64,000 bases of DNA, from the NCBI RefSeq assembly GCF_900113805.1, contig NZ_FOQT01000001.1, positions 848,411 through 912,410 of the forward strand, in the 5' to 3' direction. Position 1 is the first letter of the stretch, and each line of letters starts with the position of its first letter. The notes beneath the pieces are model-generated. The model saw nothing but the letters and a program-made list of their open reading frames with translations, made no database searches and had not been told where the DNA came from. This DNA is from Halpernia frigidisoli. GTDB taxonomy: Bacteria > Bacteroidota > Bacteroidia > Flavobacteriales > Weeksellaceae. Made by a program: the position numbers and the translations under genes. Of this stretch, positions 7,667 through 16,337 are shown one piece after another.

Positions 7667-9184
7667 ATGGATATTAATATAAGAAAACTAAGATTAGACG
7701 ATTATGATGTGCTGATCGAAGTGATGAAGAAGGCTTATCCGCAGATGAATGATGACGTTTGGACCAAAAGAAATATTGCGAAATTAACATCAATATTTTC
7801 TGATGGCCAATTGTGTATCACTGTGGACGGGGTTTTAGCTGCAGCTTGTCTGTCAATAATCGTGCAGTATGAATTATTCGGAGATGACCATACTTACGCA
7901 GATATTACGGCAGATTACAGTTTTAATACACACACTGATATTGGAAATGTACTTTATGGAATTGAAGTTTTTGTTGACCCGGAATACCGAACTTTACGTT
8001 TGGGCAGAAGACTTTATGATGCCAGAAAAGAATTATGCGAGCAATTAAATTTAAGATCGATAGTTTTAGGCGGAAGGATACCAAACTACCATGAACACAG
8101 CCATGAACTTACACCAAGACAGTATATTTCAAAAGTTCGGGATAAAGAAATTTATGATCCGGTTTTAAGTTTTCAATTGTCTAATAATTTTTTACCGATT
8201 CGGGTTTTAAAAAAATACTTGCCTGAAGATGAAGCGTCCAGAGAAAACGCCGTCTTAATGCAGTGGAACAACATTTATTATAGCAAAAAAAATCAAAATA
8301 CAATGCAGGACAGCATCATCCGACTTGGTTTGGTGCAATGGCAGATGCGACATTTTGCGACAATTGATGATTTTTATAAGCAGGTGGAATTTTTTGTTAA
8401 TGTCATGGGAGATTACAAAGCTGATTTTGTACTTTTTCCGGAATTATTTAATACGCCACTTCTTGCGCCTTTCAATCATCTTTCTGAACGGGAAAGTATG
8501 TTTGAACTGGCAAAATTAACGGAAGAAATTAAAATGAAAATTTCTGATTTTGCGATCAGCTATAATGTCAATATTATTTCCGGAAGTATGCCTTTTGAAG
8601 AAAACGGCGAACTTTATAATATGTCTTATTTAATGCACCGTGACGGAAAGATCGATGAATACAAGAAAATTCACATTACGCCAAACGAACGACGTTATTA
8701 TGGAATGAAAGGCGGAAGTGAAATAAAAGCCTTCGACACAGATTGCGGAAAAATTGGTTTAATTATTTGCTACGACGTAGAATTCCCGGAACTTCCACGA
8801 CTTCTCGCGGATCAAGGCATGAAAATTTTATTTGTTCCTTATCTCACAGACACGCAAAATGCGTACACGCGCGTTCGAAATTGCGCAGCAGCAAGAGCGA
8901 TTGAAAATGAGTGTTACGTGGCGATTGCAGGTTGTGTCGGTAATTTACCTGGCGTAAATAATATGGATATTCAATTTGGACAGGCAGCTGTTTTGACGCC
9001 TTCCGATTTTTCTTTTCCAACAAATGGTGTAAAAGGCGAAGCTACACCAAATACAGAAATGACTTTAATTGTTGATGTGGATTTAAATCACCTGAAAGAT
9101 CTGCATTACAACGGCGCTGTAAGAACAATTACCGATCGCCGAAAAGATTTGTATGACACGATTTCTTTGAATATTGAAAAATAA
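7667..9184 (+). CDS. GNAT acetyltransferase fused to a nitrilase-superfamily amidohydrolase
   Basis: 505 residues in two domains. About 1-200 is a GNAT N-acetyltransferase-like domain with an acetyl-CoA-binding type segment (DPEYRTLRLGRRLYDAR). About 215-495 is a carbon-nitrogen hydrolase with the Glu-Lys-Cys triad visible: Glu in VLFPELFNTP, Lys in DEYKKIHITP and nucleophile Cys368 in IICYDVEFPE. The fusion is a recognised family in bacteria, but its substrate is not settled; an amide or a small N-acyl compound is the general expectation. It follows the MATE gene by 6 bases. A strong hairpin terminator begins 6 bases after the stop. Confidence 0.9.
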   Translation: MDINIRKLRLDDYDVLIEVMKKAYPQMNDDVWTKRNIAKLTSIFSDGQLCITVDGVLAAACLSIIVQYELFGDDHTYADITADYSFNTHTDIGNVLYGIEVFVDPEYRTLRLGRRLYDARKELCEQLNLRSIVLGGRIPNYHEHSHELTPRQYISKVRDKEIYDPVLSFQLSNNFLPIRVLKKYLPEDEASRENAVLMQWNNIYYSKKNQNTMQDSIIRLGLVQWQMRHFATIDDFYKQVEFFVNVMGDYKADFVLFPELFNTPLLAPFNHLSERESMFELAKLTEEIKMKISDFAISYNVNIISGSMPFEENGELYNMSYLMHRDGKIDEYKKIHITPNERRYYGMKGGSEIKAFDTDCGKIGLIICYDVEFPELPRLLADQGMKILFVPYLTDTQNAYTRVRNCAAARAIENECYVAIAGCVGNLPGVNNMDIQFGQAAVLTPSDFSFPTNGVKGEATPNTEMTLIVDVDLNHLKDLHYNGAVRTITDRRKDLYDTISLNIEK

Positions 9185-9190
9185 AAAAAA

Positions 9191-9220
9191 TCCCGAAACG
9201 TTTGTTTCGGGAATTTTTTT
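9191..9220. terminator. Terminator hairpin, first copy of a pair flanking the toxin-antitoxin genes
   Basis: Stem TCCCGAAAC (9191-9199) with GTTTCGGGA (9204-9212), loop GTTT, A-rich before and T-rich after, so it works on both strands. It ends the GNAT-nitrilase mRNA and, on the minus strand, the antitoxin mRNA. A nearly identical copy lies at 9935-9960. Confidence 0.85.
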
Positions 9221-9233
9221 TGCTTAATAATTT

Positions 9234-9533
9234 TTACAAAAATGTTAAACCTATTTTCTTGTTTAGCCCAATTTCAAAAATTCTAATTAAGGTTGAAAGT
9301 TGAATATTCCCCCTACCATTTTCAATTCTTGATATGTAACTTTTTTTTGTTCCTGCTTTTTCCGCTAATTGTTCTTGTGTTATTTTCGCCTCTTTTCTTG
9401 CATCTTTAAGCATTTCACTTATAATAAACATTTGTGAGTTTTTTTCATAAGTTGTTCTACTTTCAGTTCCGATTTTACCATGTTCAACTTCAATAAGTTG
9501 ATCGAAAGTTTTAATGTTTTTATAATCTTTCAT
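9234..9533 (-). CDS. higA: XRE-family antitoxin (HigA-like)
   Basis: 99 residues. The C-terminal half is a Cro/C1-type helix-turn-helix: ITQEQLAEKAGTKKSYISRI, then the family-typical ENGRGNIQLSTLIRI. The N-terminal 40 residues carry no recognised fold and probably wrap the toxin. Its ATG overlaps the stop codon of the toxin gene by 4 bases (ATGA), giving the toxin-first order of HigBA-type type II modules. It should neutralise the toxin and, with it, repress the operon through the palindrome at 9877-9894. The symbol is given by type, not from a database match. Confidence 0.85.
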   Translation of the reverse strand: MKDYKNIKTFDQLIEVEHGKIGTESRTTYEKNSQMFIISEMLKDARKEAKITQEQLAEKAGTKKSYISRIENGRGNIQLSTLIRIFEIGLNKKIGLTFL

Positions 9534-9868
9534 CTCGCTTTATTTTTAAAATAACATTGTTTTAATTTTTTTGCTTTTTCAATTTCTTTTGAAGGTGTTT
9601 TTTGAGTTTTCTTTTGAAAACCATTAAATAAAACAACTAATTTACCTTCATCAAAACAACAAAATATTCGGTAAATATTAGATTGAAACTCTATTCTGAT
9701 TTCATACAAACCATCAGTTGCATCTAAATGTTTAAGAAATTTCTCTGGAACTTTTTCTACTTGTTTAATGAGTTCAAAAACATATTGAATTTTACCTTTT
9801 AATTTTTCATCAAGAACTTGATAAAATTCTATAAAATGATTTTCATAAAAGATCAACTCTCTTTTCAT
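9530..9868 (-). CDS. higB: RelE/HigB-like toxin (phage Gp49-like family)
   Basis: 112 residues, the size of the Gp49-like branch of the RelE/ParE superfamily. The core strand pattern is visible: GLYEIRIEFQSNIYRIFCCF, then KLVVLFNGFQKKTQKTP and the helix EIEKAKKLKQ, as in ribosome-dependent HigB mRNA interferases. It lies first in a two-gene operon and overlaps the antitoxin by 4 bases. The ATG at 9868 is only 4 bases past a -7 element (9873-9880), so the mRNA may have almost no leader. The operon is bracketed by two copies of one terminator hairpin, suggesting insertion between the neighbouring convergent genes. Confidence 0.87.
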   Translation of the reverse strand: MKRELIFYENHFIEFYQVLDEKLKGKIQYVFELIKQVEKVPEKFLKHLDATDGLYEIRIEFQSNIYRIFCCFDEGKLVVLFNGFQKKTQKTPSKEIEKAKKLKQCYFKNKAR

Positions 9869-9872
9869 CTCA

Positions 9873-9903
9873 CAAAGTTATCTAATAAGATAACAATTTG
9901 CAA
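9873..9903 (-). promoter_or_regulatory. Toxin-antitoxin operon promoter with overlapping palindromic operator
   Basis: On the minus strand, TTG (9903-9901), a 20-base spacer and TAACTTTG (9880-9873) form a good Bacteroidota promoter. The palindrome GTTATCTAATAAGATAAC (9877-9894, 6-base arms) covers the spacer and the first bases of the -7 element, the position expected of an operator bound by the HigA-like repressor. Confidence 0.7.
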
Positions 9904-9934
9904 GTTATTTTAAAAATTATTTAAATAAAAAAAA

Positions 9935-9964
9935 TCCCGAAATGTTTGTTTCGGGAATTTTTAT
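9935..9964. terminator. Terminator hairpin, second copy of the flanking pair
   Basis: Stem TCCCGAAA (9935-9942) with TTTCGGGA (9949-9956), A-rich before and T-rich after. Across hairpin and T-tract it differs from the copy at 9191 by a single base (T for C at 9943) until the end of the T-run. It ends the TonB receptor mRNA, which is transcribed leftward. Confidence 0.83.
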
Positions 9965-9983
9965 ATATATTTAAGAATAAATA

Positions 9984-12413
9984 CTAAAGTCTGAACTCCA
10001 ACTTCACATTAAAAAATCGTCCCGTCAATCTCACAGGAACCGGATAAATTAAACCAGAATTGACATCAGTGATTGAAGTATTTGCAACAGTATTATTGAT
10101 ATTAAAAGCATTAAAAATCTGAACGCCTAAAGACAATTCTTTAAAATTACCCCAAAAACCACCATTCACTTTATTATCTTTTTGATCAATAAAAATTTTA
10201 GATAAACCGATATCCACACGTTTATAAGATGGTAAAGTTGTCTGGTATCTGTAACGAAATGTGTAATCAGGTTTCCCTTTCTCATCCAGTTGAATCGGAG
10301 CGCCGTTTGGTAATCCATTTCCATAAGTCAGAGTTAAATTAACGCGCATCGACGGAAATCTCGGCATATAATCCTGATAAAATAAAGCCAGTCTCAAACG
10401 TTGATCAGTCGGTCTCGGCACATTTCCAAGATCATTTATGTTTTCAAAAACACGGGCGTAACTTGCAGAGATCCAGGAATCAATTCCCGGAACAAATTCC
10501 CCAAATAATCTGGCGTCTAAACCATAGGCATAACCTTTTGCATTATTTTCTCCCGAGTATCGAATTCTAACGTTATCCTGAAAATATGGAATTAAATCTG
10601 ACAATTTTTTATAATAAGCTTCCGTAGTCAGTTTAAATGGACGTTCTTTCAATTTAAATTCAAAATCATTTGCTAAAATAATCTGTATTGATTTTTGCGA
10701 TTTAATATTTGGATTAAAATTTCCATCCAGATCTTTTATTTCCTTATAAAACGGCGCTTGGTAATAAACGCCACCGGATAATTTAAAAAGCATATCAAGA
10801 TCCCAGTTTGGTTTTATCGCGATTTGAGCTCGTGGCGAGAAAATAGTTTCATCATTAAAACTCCAGTGTGCAACGCGCGCTCCGGCATTCACGAACATCT
10901 TATTTTCACCTAAATAGAATTTTTTGGAATATTGTGCGTAAGCCGACATTCTGGTTGGCTCAATGTGATTTTCGCCATTAATATTATATTTTAAAGCTAA
11001 AAGCGAGGCATCTAAAGTTCCGGGATTTACAAAATTTCTCGGTGAACTGTAGCCAATCGAATCTACAAGTTGATATTCATTGGTGAGATCCTGCAGATTT
11101 TCCTTTTCATATTTAAAACCAATTTCAAAATCAGTATTAATGTCTGGTGAAAATCTGGTTTTAAATTGCGTTCCATACGTTTTAACGAACAAATCATTTC
11201 TCGCGTGATCGATCTGTCCGCCAACATCGTACGATGTTATCGGATTTCCTGTCGAATCAAATGTTTGAAGTTCGTATGCAGAAGCAATTGTATAATACTC
11301 TTTTTCACGATTCTGATAAGCAAAATTATCAAGGGTCAGTTTCCATTTTTTTGAAGGTTTAAAAGTGACAGTTGCAGTTCCCATCACATTTCTGTATTGA
11401 TCATTTTCCCTTCCGATGTATCCAATATTTAATTTAATAGGTTGAAGCAGTGTTCCAAAATCCACTTCTTTTTGCTTTGGAACCACCTCAAAATCATTTT
11501 TAGAATAATAACCCAAAAAAGAAACTGCCCATTTTGAATTAAAATTATAATTAATATAAGACTGGAAATCCTGATATTGTGGGTTAAAATCCGTGTCTTC
11601 ATTTAAAGTATTTAAGACCAGATTTGTATTCCTGTAGCGCGCTGAAAATAACGCTGATAATCTTTGATTTTTTGAAGCAAAACCTGTAGAAAGTCTTCCG
11701 CCAATTAAACTTGCTTCACCCGACAATTCAAATTTTGTGGGTTGTCTGTAATAAATGTTAAGACTTGAAGACATTTTATCACCGTATTTTGGTTCAAATC
11801 CACCTGCTGAAAAGTTGATATTCGAAACCATGTCAGGATTAATAATGCTTAAGCCTTCCTGCAAAGAATTTCTAATTAAATATGGACGATAAATTTCAAT
11901 ATCATTTATGTAAATTAAATTTTCATCAAAATTTCCACCGCGAACCATGTATTGTGAACTCAGTTCTGAGTTTGAATTTACGGATGGTAAAGTTTTCAAA
12001 AGTCCTTCAATTCCGCCTGAAAGTGACGCAACTTGCTGCGCTTCCTTTGCAGAAATTTCAATTGATGTCAAGTCTGTAACTTTATTTTTTGCCTTTTTCT
12101 GGAAAACAACTTCTTCAATCTGACCCTCTTTTGGCATATTTACGAAAAGCACATTAAGGTTTTGCGTTTTTGGTGAAGTTTTAATGGACTTGCTGAATAT
12201 TTTAAAACTTTCCTTTTCAGCCGTGATATTTTGCACAGTTGTAGCCAAAGGAATTTTAATAAAACCGGCATTATCAGTTAAATATTCCTGATTATTATAG
12301 GTTACTTTGGCACTGGGAACCGGCGCTCCGTTTTCATCTAAAACCTTAAGGTTGATCTGGGAAAAAGCCAAAAATGGCAGAATAAAAAACAGGAATAATT
12401 GAAGTTTTTTCAA
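9984..12413 (-). CDS. TonB-dependent outer-membrane receptor
   Basis: 809 residues. A signal peptide (MKKLQLFLFFILPFLAFSQ) is followed by a carboxypeptidase-regulatory-like beta sandwich (about 20-100) and a plug domain (about 115-220) with VRGGNFDENLIYINDIEIYR, a TonB-receptor plug pattern. The rest is a beta barrel that ends in an aromatic-poor strand, FFNVKLEFRL. These receptors import large nutrients (siderophores, cobalamin, oligosaccharides) with energy from TonB. No SusD partner is adjacent, so it is not a standard SusC/D glycan pair. The ligand is unknown. Confidence 0.9.
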   Translation of the reverse strand: MKKLQLFLFFILPFLAFSQINLKVLDENGAPVPSAKVTYNNQEYLTDNAGFIKIPLATTVQNITAEKESFKIFSKSIKTSPKTQNLNVLFVNMPKEGQIEEVVFQKKAKNKVTDLTSIEISAKEAQQVASLSGGIEGLLKTLPSVNSNSELSSQYMVRGGNFDENLIYINDIEIYRPYLIRNSLQEGLSIINPDMVSNINFSAGGFEPKYGDKMSSSLNIYYRQPTKFELSGEASLIGGRLSTGFASKNQRLSALFSARYRNTNLVLNTLNEDTDFNPQYQDFQSYINYNFNSKWAVSFLGYYSKNDFEVVPKQKEVDFGTLLQPIKLNIGYIGRENDQYRNVMGTATVTFKPSKKWKLTLDNFAYQNREKEYYTIASAYELQTFDSTGNPITSYDVGGQIDHARNDLFVKTYGTQFKTRFSPDINTDFEIGFKYEKENLQDLTNEYQLVDSIGYSSPRNFVNPGTLDASLLALKYNINGENHIEPTRMSAYAQYSKKFYLGENKMFVNAGARVAHWSFNDETIFSPRAQIAIKPNWDLDMLFKLSGGVYYQAPFYKEIKDLDGNFNPNIKSQKSIQIILANDFEFKLKERPFKLTTEAYYKKLSDLIPYFQDNVRIRYSGENNAKGYAYGLDARLFGEFVPGIDSWISASYARVFENINDLGNVPRPTDQRLRLALFYQDYMPRFPSMRVNLTLTYGNGLPNGAPIQLDEKGKPDYTFRYRYQTTLPSYKRVDIGLSKIFIDQKDNKVNGGFWGNFKELSLGVQIFNAFNINNTVANTSITDVNSGLIYPVPVRLTGRFFNVKLEFRL

Positions 12414-12512
12414 GGTAAATTATTAGGCAACTAAAATAGGTAAAATTTTTAAATCTGTTAAAAATTTTAACACTTTACAATCGCTTTTAAACCATGGAAA
12501 AATTAACTAAAA

Positions 12513-13322
12513 CTATAAAATCGACTCTCTCACACGCGTCAACTTTCCTAATAAATTTTCCAATAAATCTAAACGCAACATATTTGCACCATCCGAAAGC
12601 GCAACTGAAAGATCTGGATGCGTTTCTATAAATAAACCGTCGGAACCTACCGCAATTCCTGCTTTTGCGATGGTTTCTATTAAATCTGGTCTTCCGCCGG
12701 TAACGCCGGAACTTTGGTTTGGTTGCTGCAAAGAATGCGTCACATCTAAAATTACCGGTGCATAATTTTTCATTGTTGGAATTCCTCGAAAATCTACAAC
12801 CAGATCTGTATAGCCAAATGAATTTCCACGTTCGATTATTGCAGTTTTTAAATTACCAGAATCTGTCATTTTTTCAATGGCAAATTTCATGGATTCAGGA
12901 GAAAGAAACTGTCCTTTTTTTAAAGTCACACATTTGCCGGTTTTTGCAGCGGCGATTAATAAATCAGTCTGACGAACGAGGAATGCAGGAATTTGCAAAA
13001 CATCAACATATTGCGCTGCCAAAGCTGCGTGTTCGTTCTCATGAATATCTGTAGTAGTCGGAATATTGAAAGTCTCTCCTACTTTACGCAAAATCTCCAA
13101 AGATTTTTCTTCGCCAATACTAGTAAAACTGTCAACTCTGGAGCGGTTTGCTTTTTTAAAACTACCTTTAAAAATATAAGGAATTTCAAATTTATTCGTG
13201 ATTTCTATCACTTTTTCAGCGATTCTAAGTGCCATATCTTCGCCTTCAATAATGCACGGACCGGCGATTAAGAAAAAGTTTTTAGAATTTTTATGCTGTA
13301 TATTTTCTAAGAATTGTATCAT
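12513..13322 (-). CDS. kdsA: 3-deoxy-8-phosphooctulonate (KDO-8-P) synthase
   Basis: 269 residues, near the usual 270-285. KdsA condenses phosphoenolpyruvate with arabinose-5-phosphate to give KDO-8-phosphate, the first committed step to the inner-core sugar of lipopolysaccharide. Landmarks are FFLIAGPCIIEG at the start, FKGSFKKANRSR (PEP and A5P binding), the substrate loop VTLKKGQFLSPESM, DVTHSLQQPN and ETHPDLSVALSDGANML near the end. It is cytoplasmic. It lies 26 bases downstream of the DUF1697 gene on the same strand and is probably cotranscribed with it, which looks incidental. Confidence 0.96.
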   Translation of the reverse strand: MIQFLENIQHKNSKNFFLIAGPCIIEGEDMALRIAEKVIEITNKFEIPYIFKGSFKKANRSRVDSFTSIGEEKSLEILRKVGETFNIPTTTDIHENEHAALAAQYVDVLQIPAFLVRQTDLLIAAAKTGKCVTLKKGQFLSPESMKFAIEKMTDSGNLKTAIIERGNSFGYTDLVVDFRGIPTMKNYAPVILDVTHSLQQPNQSSGVTGGRPDLIETIAKAGIAVGSDGLFIETHPDLSVALSDGANMLRLDLLENLLGKLTRVRESIL

Positions 13323-13348
13323 TTGAATTTTAATTTCAACAAAAATAA

Positions 13349-13885
13349 TTAAAACTTAGCAATTATTTTTTCAATTGTGTTGATATTTCTTGAAGTCAGA
13401 GAATCTTTAAATAATTTTTTACCTAAAATTTTACCAAAATTAGAATCTAAAGTCAAACCTTTTTTTACTTTCCAATAAAAATTTTCATCAATAATTTTCG
13501 CGTCTTCACCTTCTGTATTTTCAGTTTCGTTAAAGTTTTGTAGAAGTTCGATTTCAAAATCTTTTACATTTATAAAAATATAAACGTGAAAATCCAGATC
13601 TTTTTCAAAAGGATTTTTTACTGAAATACCGTTCACTTCTTCAGCGTTTTTTAGAAATAAAAATGCTTCATATTGAAAATGATCTGAAAGTGATCTTTCT
13701 AATTTTTCCTTTAAAATATTTTTATCTAAATCAGATTTAAAAATAATATTTCCCGTTGCCAAAACCGACATAACTTCTTCACAGCCACTTTTTAAAAAAA
13801 CTTCACACAATTCTGCCATTTTCATCGAAGTTTCGTTGACGTTGACGCCGCGAAGAAATGCTACAAATTTTTGAGGATTTTTCAT
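13349..13885 (-). CDS. DUF1697 domain-containing protein
   Basis: 178 residues from the chosen start at 13885. The opening KFVAFLRGVNVN and the LATGNIIFKSD segment are the clearest DUF1697 signatures; this is a widespread family of unknown biochemical function with a two-lobed alpha/beta fold. The frame stays open upstream to an ATG at 13954, but that would overlap the neighbouring membrane-protein gene by 52 bases and add a tail unlike the family, so the internal ATG is preferred. Confidence 0.82.
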   Translation of the reverse strand: MKNPQKFVAFLRGVNVNETSMKMAELCEVFLKSGCEEVMSVLATGNIIFKSDLDKNILKEKLERSLSDHFQYEAFLFLKNAEEVNGISVKNPFEKDLDFHVYIFINVKDFEIELLQNFNETENTEGEDAKIIDENFYWKVKKGLTLDSNFGKILGKKLFKDSLTSRNINTIEKIIAKF

Positions 13886-13902
13886 TTTAAATAAATTAAA
13901 AA

Positions 13903-15252
13903 TTACCAGTAAAAATTTCCGATCATCTGCATTCCAAAACATTGAAGAAGACATAAAATAAATAAAACATCATAGGTTTTCTTTTCAAGATTCTGAAATA
14001 AAATCATAACAAATGGTACTATATAAAGACAAGCTCGAGCCGTTTCGCCTGTTCCATAAGCGCCGGTCAAAAACATTATCAATAAAGCCAAGATCGCACT
14101 GTAGAAAATGTTTTTTTGTGGTAAATTTTTAATATTCAAATACTTCTTTGAAAATAAAACGGCAACAACTGCGAATGATAAAAAAACCAGAATTTCACCA
14201 ATATCTTCAAGTCTTGTAAAGAAATAAATTCTAGGTTGAACCAGAAACATAAAACCATTTGGATTCTCTGAATGAGACGCTTTTTGAAAAGTTTCCAGAT
14301 GATTATAGCCTGAAAAATAGTGGATAACATAAAAGAAGAAAACACTTGAAAATATAATAATAATTCCCAGATAAATCAGTTTAAAATCTTTTTTAAATAA
14401 ATAAAATAAGCTTAAAATCCCTAGAAAAGCAAGCAAAAATAAGCCGGAAAAAGAGAGACAATTGATTACTATGAAAGAAATTACAGAAATTAAAACACCA
14501 CGCAAATTGAGTGAATTAGTTTTTATAATTAATAATAAACCATAAAGGAAAAAGATGGTGAACGCGAGGATTATTCCGTCAATTGAAACTAGCGAATAAA
14601 TATTAACGGACGGAATAATACAAAAAAGCAATGTAATTTTCTTTGCATTTTCTTTGCTAAAATCTAAAAGTTTTAAACATTTATAAAAAACAGGAACACC
14701 TGAAAAAGCCATCAGAAAAAAAACAATTCCTAATGCTAAAATATTTCCGTTGAAAAATTTTAAAATAAAATAATGAAGAAGCGTTGCGAACGGCGGATGT
14801 GTCTTGGTATGAAGTTGAAAAGTTTCAAGATCATTATTAAAATTCCTTAACCAAATTTGCCAGTTTTGAATGTGAATGGCGTCAGTATAATATTGTCGTC
14901 CTTTTAAATAAAATGGTTGCATAAAAGCAATATCAAGATTACCTTGCGCCAGATTTCCTGTTAAAATTAAGAGAAAACATAAAAACATTACTACAAAAAC
15001 GTTGAGATTGCGACTATTTTTTAAAGCAAAAAAACCAATAAAGAGAAATAAAAATGCAACTAAAAATCCGGGAATTAAGAAAGCATTCGGATAAATAACC
15101 GAAAATGGATAAAGAATTCCTACTCCTGTGAAAAATTTATTTTGAAGCAGTAGAAAATTGATAACTGCAAAAATCATCCAAACCGCAATTGAAAGAAAAA
15201 ATATTTTCCGCGGAAAGTGATTTTTAAAGTTAATGAAGAATTCTTTTAGCAT
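13903..15252 (-). CDS. Polytopic membrane protein, GT-C glycosyltransferase-like
   Basis: 449 residues with roughly 11-12 hydrophobic segments. The first large outer loop (about 110-165) carries Asp-Ala-Ile-His and HTKTHPPFATLLHYF; a His-rich THPP loop at this place is typical of GT-C fold enzymes that move sugars from polyprenyl-phosphate carriers to acceptors in the periplasm. It could use a donor of the kind made by the DprE-like operon at 58.2-61.8 kb, but nothing in the sequence proves this. It lies 17 bases upstream of the DUF1697 gene on the same strand. No family name can be assigned with certainty. Confidence 0.6.
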   Translation of the reverse strand: MLKEFFINFKNHFPRKIFFLSIAVWMIFAVINFLLLQNKFFTGVGILYPFSVIYPNAFLIPGFLVAFLFLFIGFFALKNSRNLNVFVVMFLCFLLILTGNLAQGNLDIAFMQPFYLKGRQYYTDAIHIQNWQIWLRNFNNDLETFQLHTKTHPPFATLLHYFILKFFNGNILALGIVFFLMAFSGVPVFYKCLKLLDFSKENAKKITLLFCIIPSVNIYSLVSIDGIILAFTIFFLYGLLLIIKTNSLNLRGVLISVISFIVINCLSFSGLFLLAFLGILSLFYLFKKDFKLIYLGIIIIFSSVFFFYVIHYFSGYNHLETFQKASHSENPNGFMFLVQPRIYFFTRLEDIGEILVFLSFAVVAVLFSKKYLNIKNLPQKNIFYSAILALLIMFLTGAYGTGETARACLYIVPFVMILFQNLEKKTYDVLFILCLLQCFGMQMIGNFYW

Positions 15253-15408
15253 AAAGAAATATTTTAATGCATTGTTAGATTATTAATTCTGACAATTTGC
15301 AAATGTATCAAAGATTTTATTCTTTTAAAATTAAATATCGAATTTCCCTTTTATTCTAATTTTTAAATAAAGATTTCATAAATTGAACACCAATAAATTG
15401 AATTCAAA

Positions 15409-16311
15409 ATGCAGAAAAATGCACTAAGTTTTACCCAGGGATTGCAGGAATCTTTGGTGGAATACTGGAATACTTTCGTTCTTTCCCTACCCGGTATTTT
15501 CGTAGGAATATTGATTTTATCAGCTTTTTTTCTTATCGCTTCCTACCTTTCAAAATTAATAAAAAGCCGTTTTCTAAATAAAAACCACGATCCGCTTTTT
15601 GTTACTTTTTTAAGTAAAACCATAAAATTTTTATTGATAATTTTTGGTGTAATTCTCGCGATGCAGGCCGTTGGATTAAGTGGTATTGCAAAAGGTTTAC
15701 TTGCTGGTGCGGGAATTTCCGCGTTTATTTTTGGATTTGCCTTTAAAGATATTGCAGAAAATTTTCTCGGCGGAATGATCTTGGCTTTTAACAGACCTTT
15801 TTCGCTGGACGACACGATAATGATCCGGGAATTTAGCGGTCATGTAAAAGCATTAAATTTTCGCACAACGCATATTAAAACTTTTGACGAAAAAGATGTT
15901 TTTATTCCAAATTCTGTAGTGATCAAAGAACCATTAACTAATTTCACACGTGATGGACAAATCAGAATGGATTTTATTGTGGGAATTGATTACGAAGATG
16001 ATATTACTAAAGCAATTGAGACCATTGAAAAAGCAATCGAACCAATTGAAGATTTAAAGAAAAATAAAAAACCATTTGCTGTGGTTGAAGAACTTGCGAC
16101 AAGTACGGTGAATATTCGGGTTTATTTTTGGACAGATACATTAGATTATAAAAAAGGTGTTCTTCAAATAAAAAGTGAGGTAATGACCAAAGTAAAAGAA
16201 ATTCTGGTTTCTGAAGGTTTCAGTTTGCCTTCTGATATTCAAGAACTTAAAATATATGGAAAACAACCGTTACCGATCAATATTTTAAATCTAAATAATG
16301 ATAAAAATTAA
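15409..16311 (+). CDS. Small-conductance mechanosensitive channel (MscS family)
   Basis: 300 residues, close to E. coli MscS (286). There are three N-terminal membrane helices; the pore helix TM3 is glycine/alanine-rich (GIAKGLLAGAGISAFIFGFA) and runs into FKDIAENFLGGMIL, the signature of the family. A beta domain follows, with DDTIMI, then the C-terminal alpha/beta cage domain. The channel opens under membrane tension to release solutes after hypo-osmotic shock. It lies 26 bases before the DUF2254 gene on the same strand, so the two may share an mRNA. Confidence 0.93.
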   Translation: MQKNALSFTQGLQESLVEYWNTFVLSLPGIFVGILILSAFFLIASYLSKLIKSRFLNKNHDPLFVTFLSKTIKFLLIIFGVILAMQAVGLSGIAKGLLAGAGISAFIFGFAFKDIAENFLGGMILAFNRPFSLDDTIMIREFSGHVKALNFRTTHIKTFDEKDVFIPNSVVIKEPLTNFTRDGQIRMDFIVGIDYEDDITKAIETIEKAIEPIEDLKKNKKPFAVVEELATSTVNIRVYFWTDTLDYKKGVLQIKSEVMTKVKEILVSEGFSLPSDIQELKIYGKQPLPINILNLNNDKN

Positions 16312-16337
16312 AGACCAATTTTAAAATATAATTAACA

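Noticed and set aside
12719-13271. Two plus-strand frames (111 and 92 codons) opposite kdsA
   Set aside because: They are the antisense of a conserved gene, with no independent signal.
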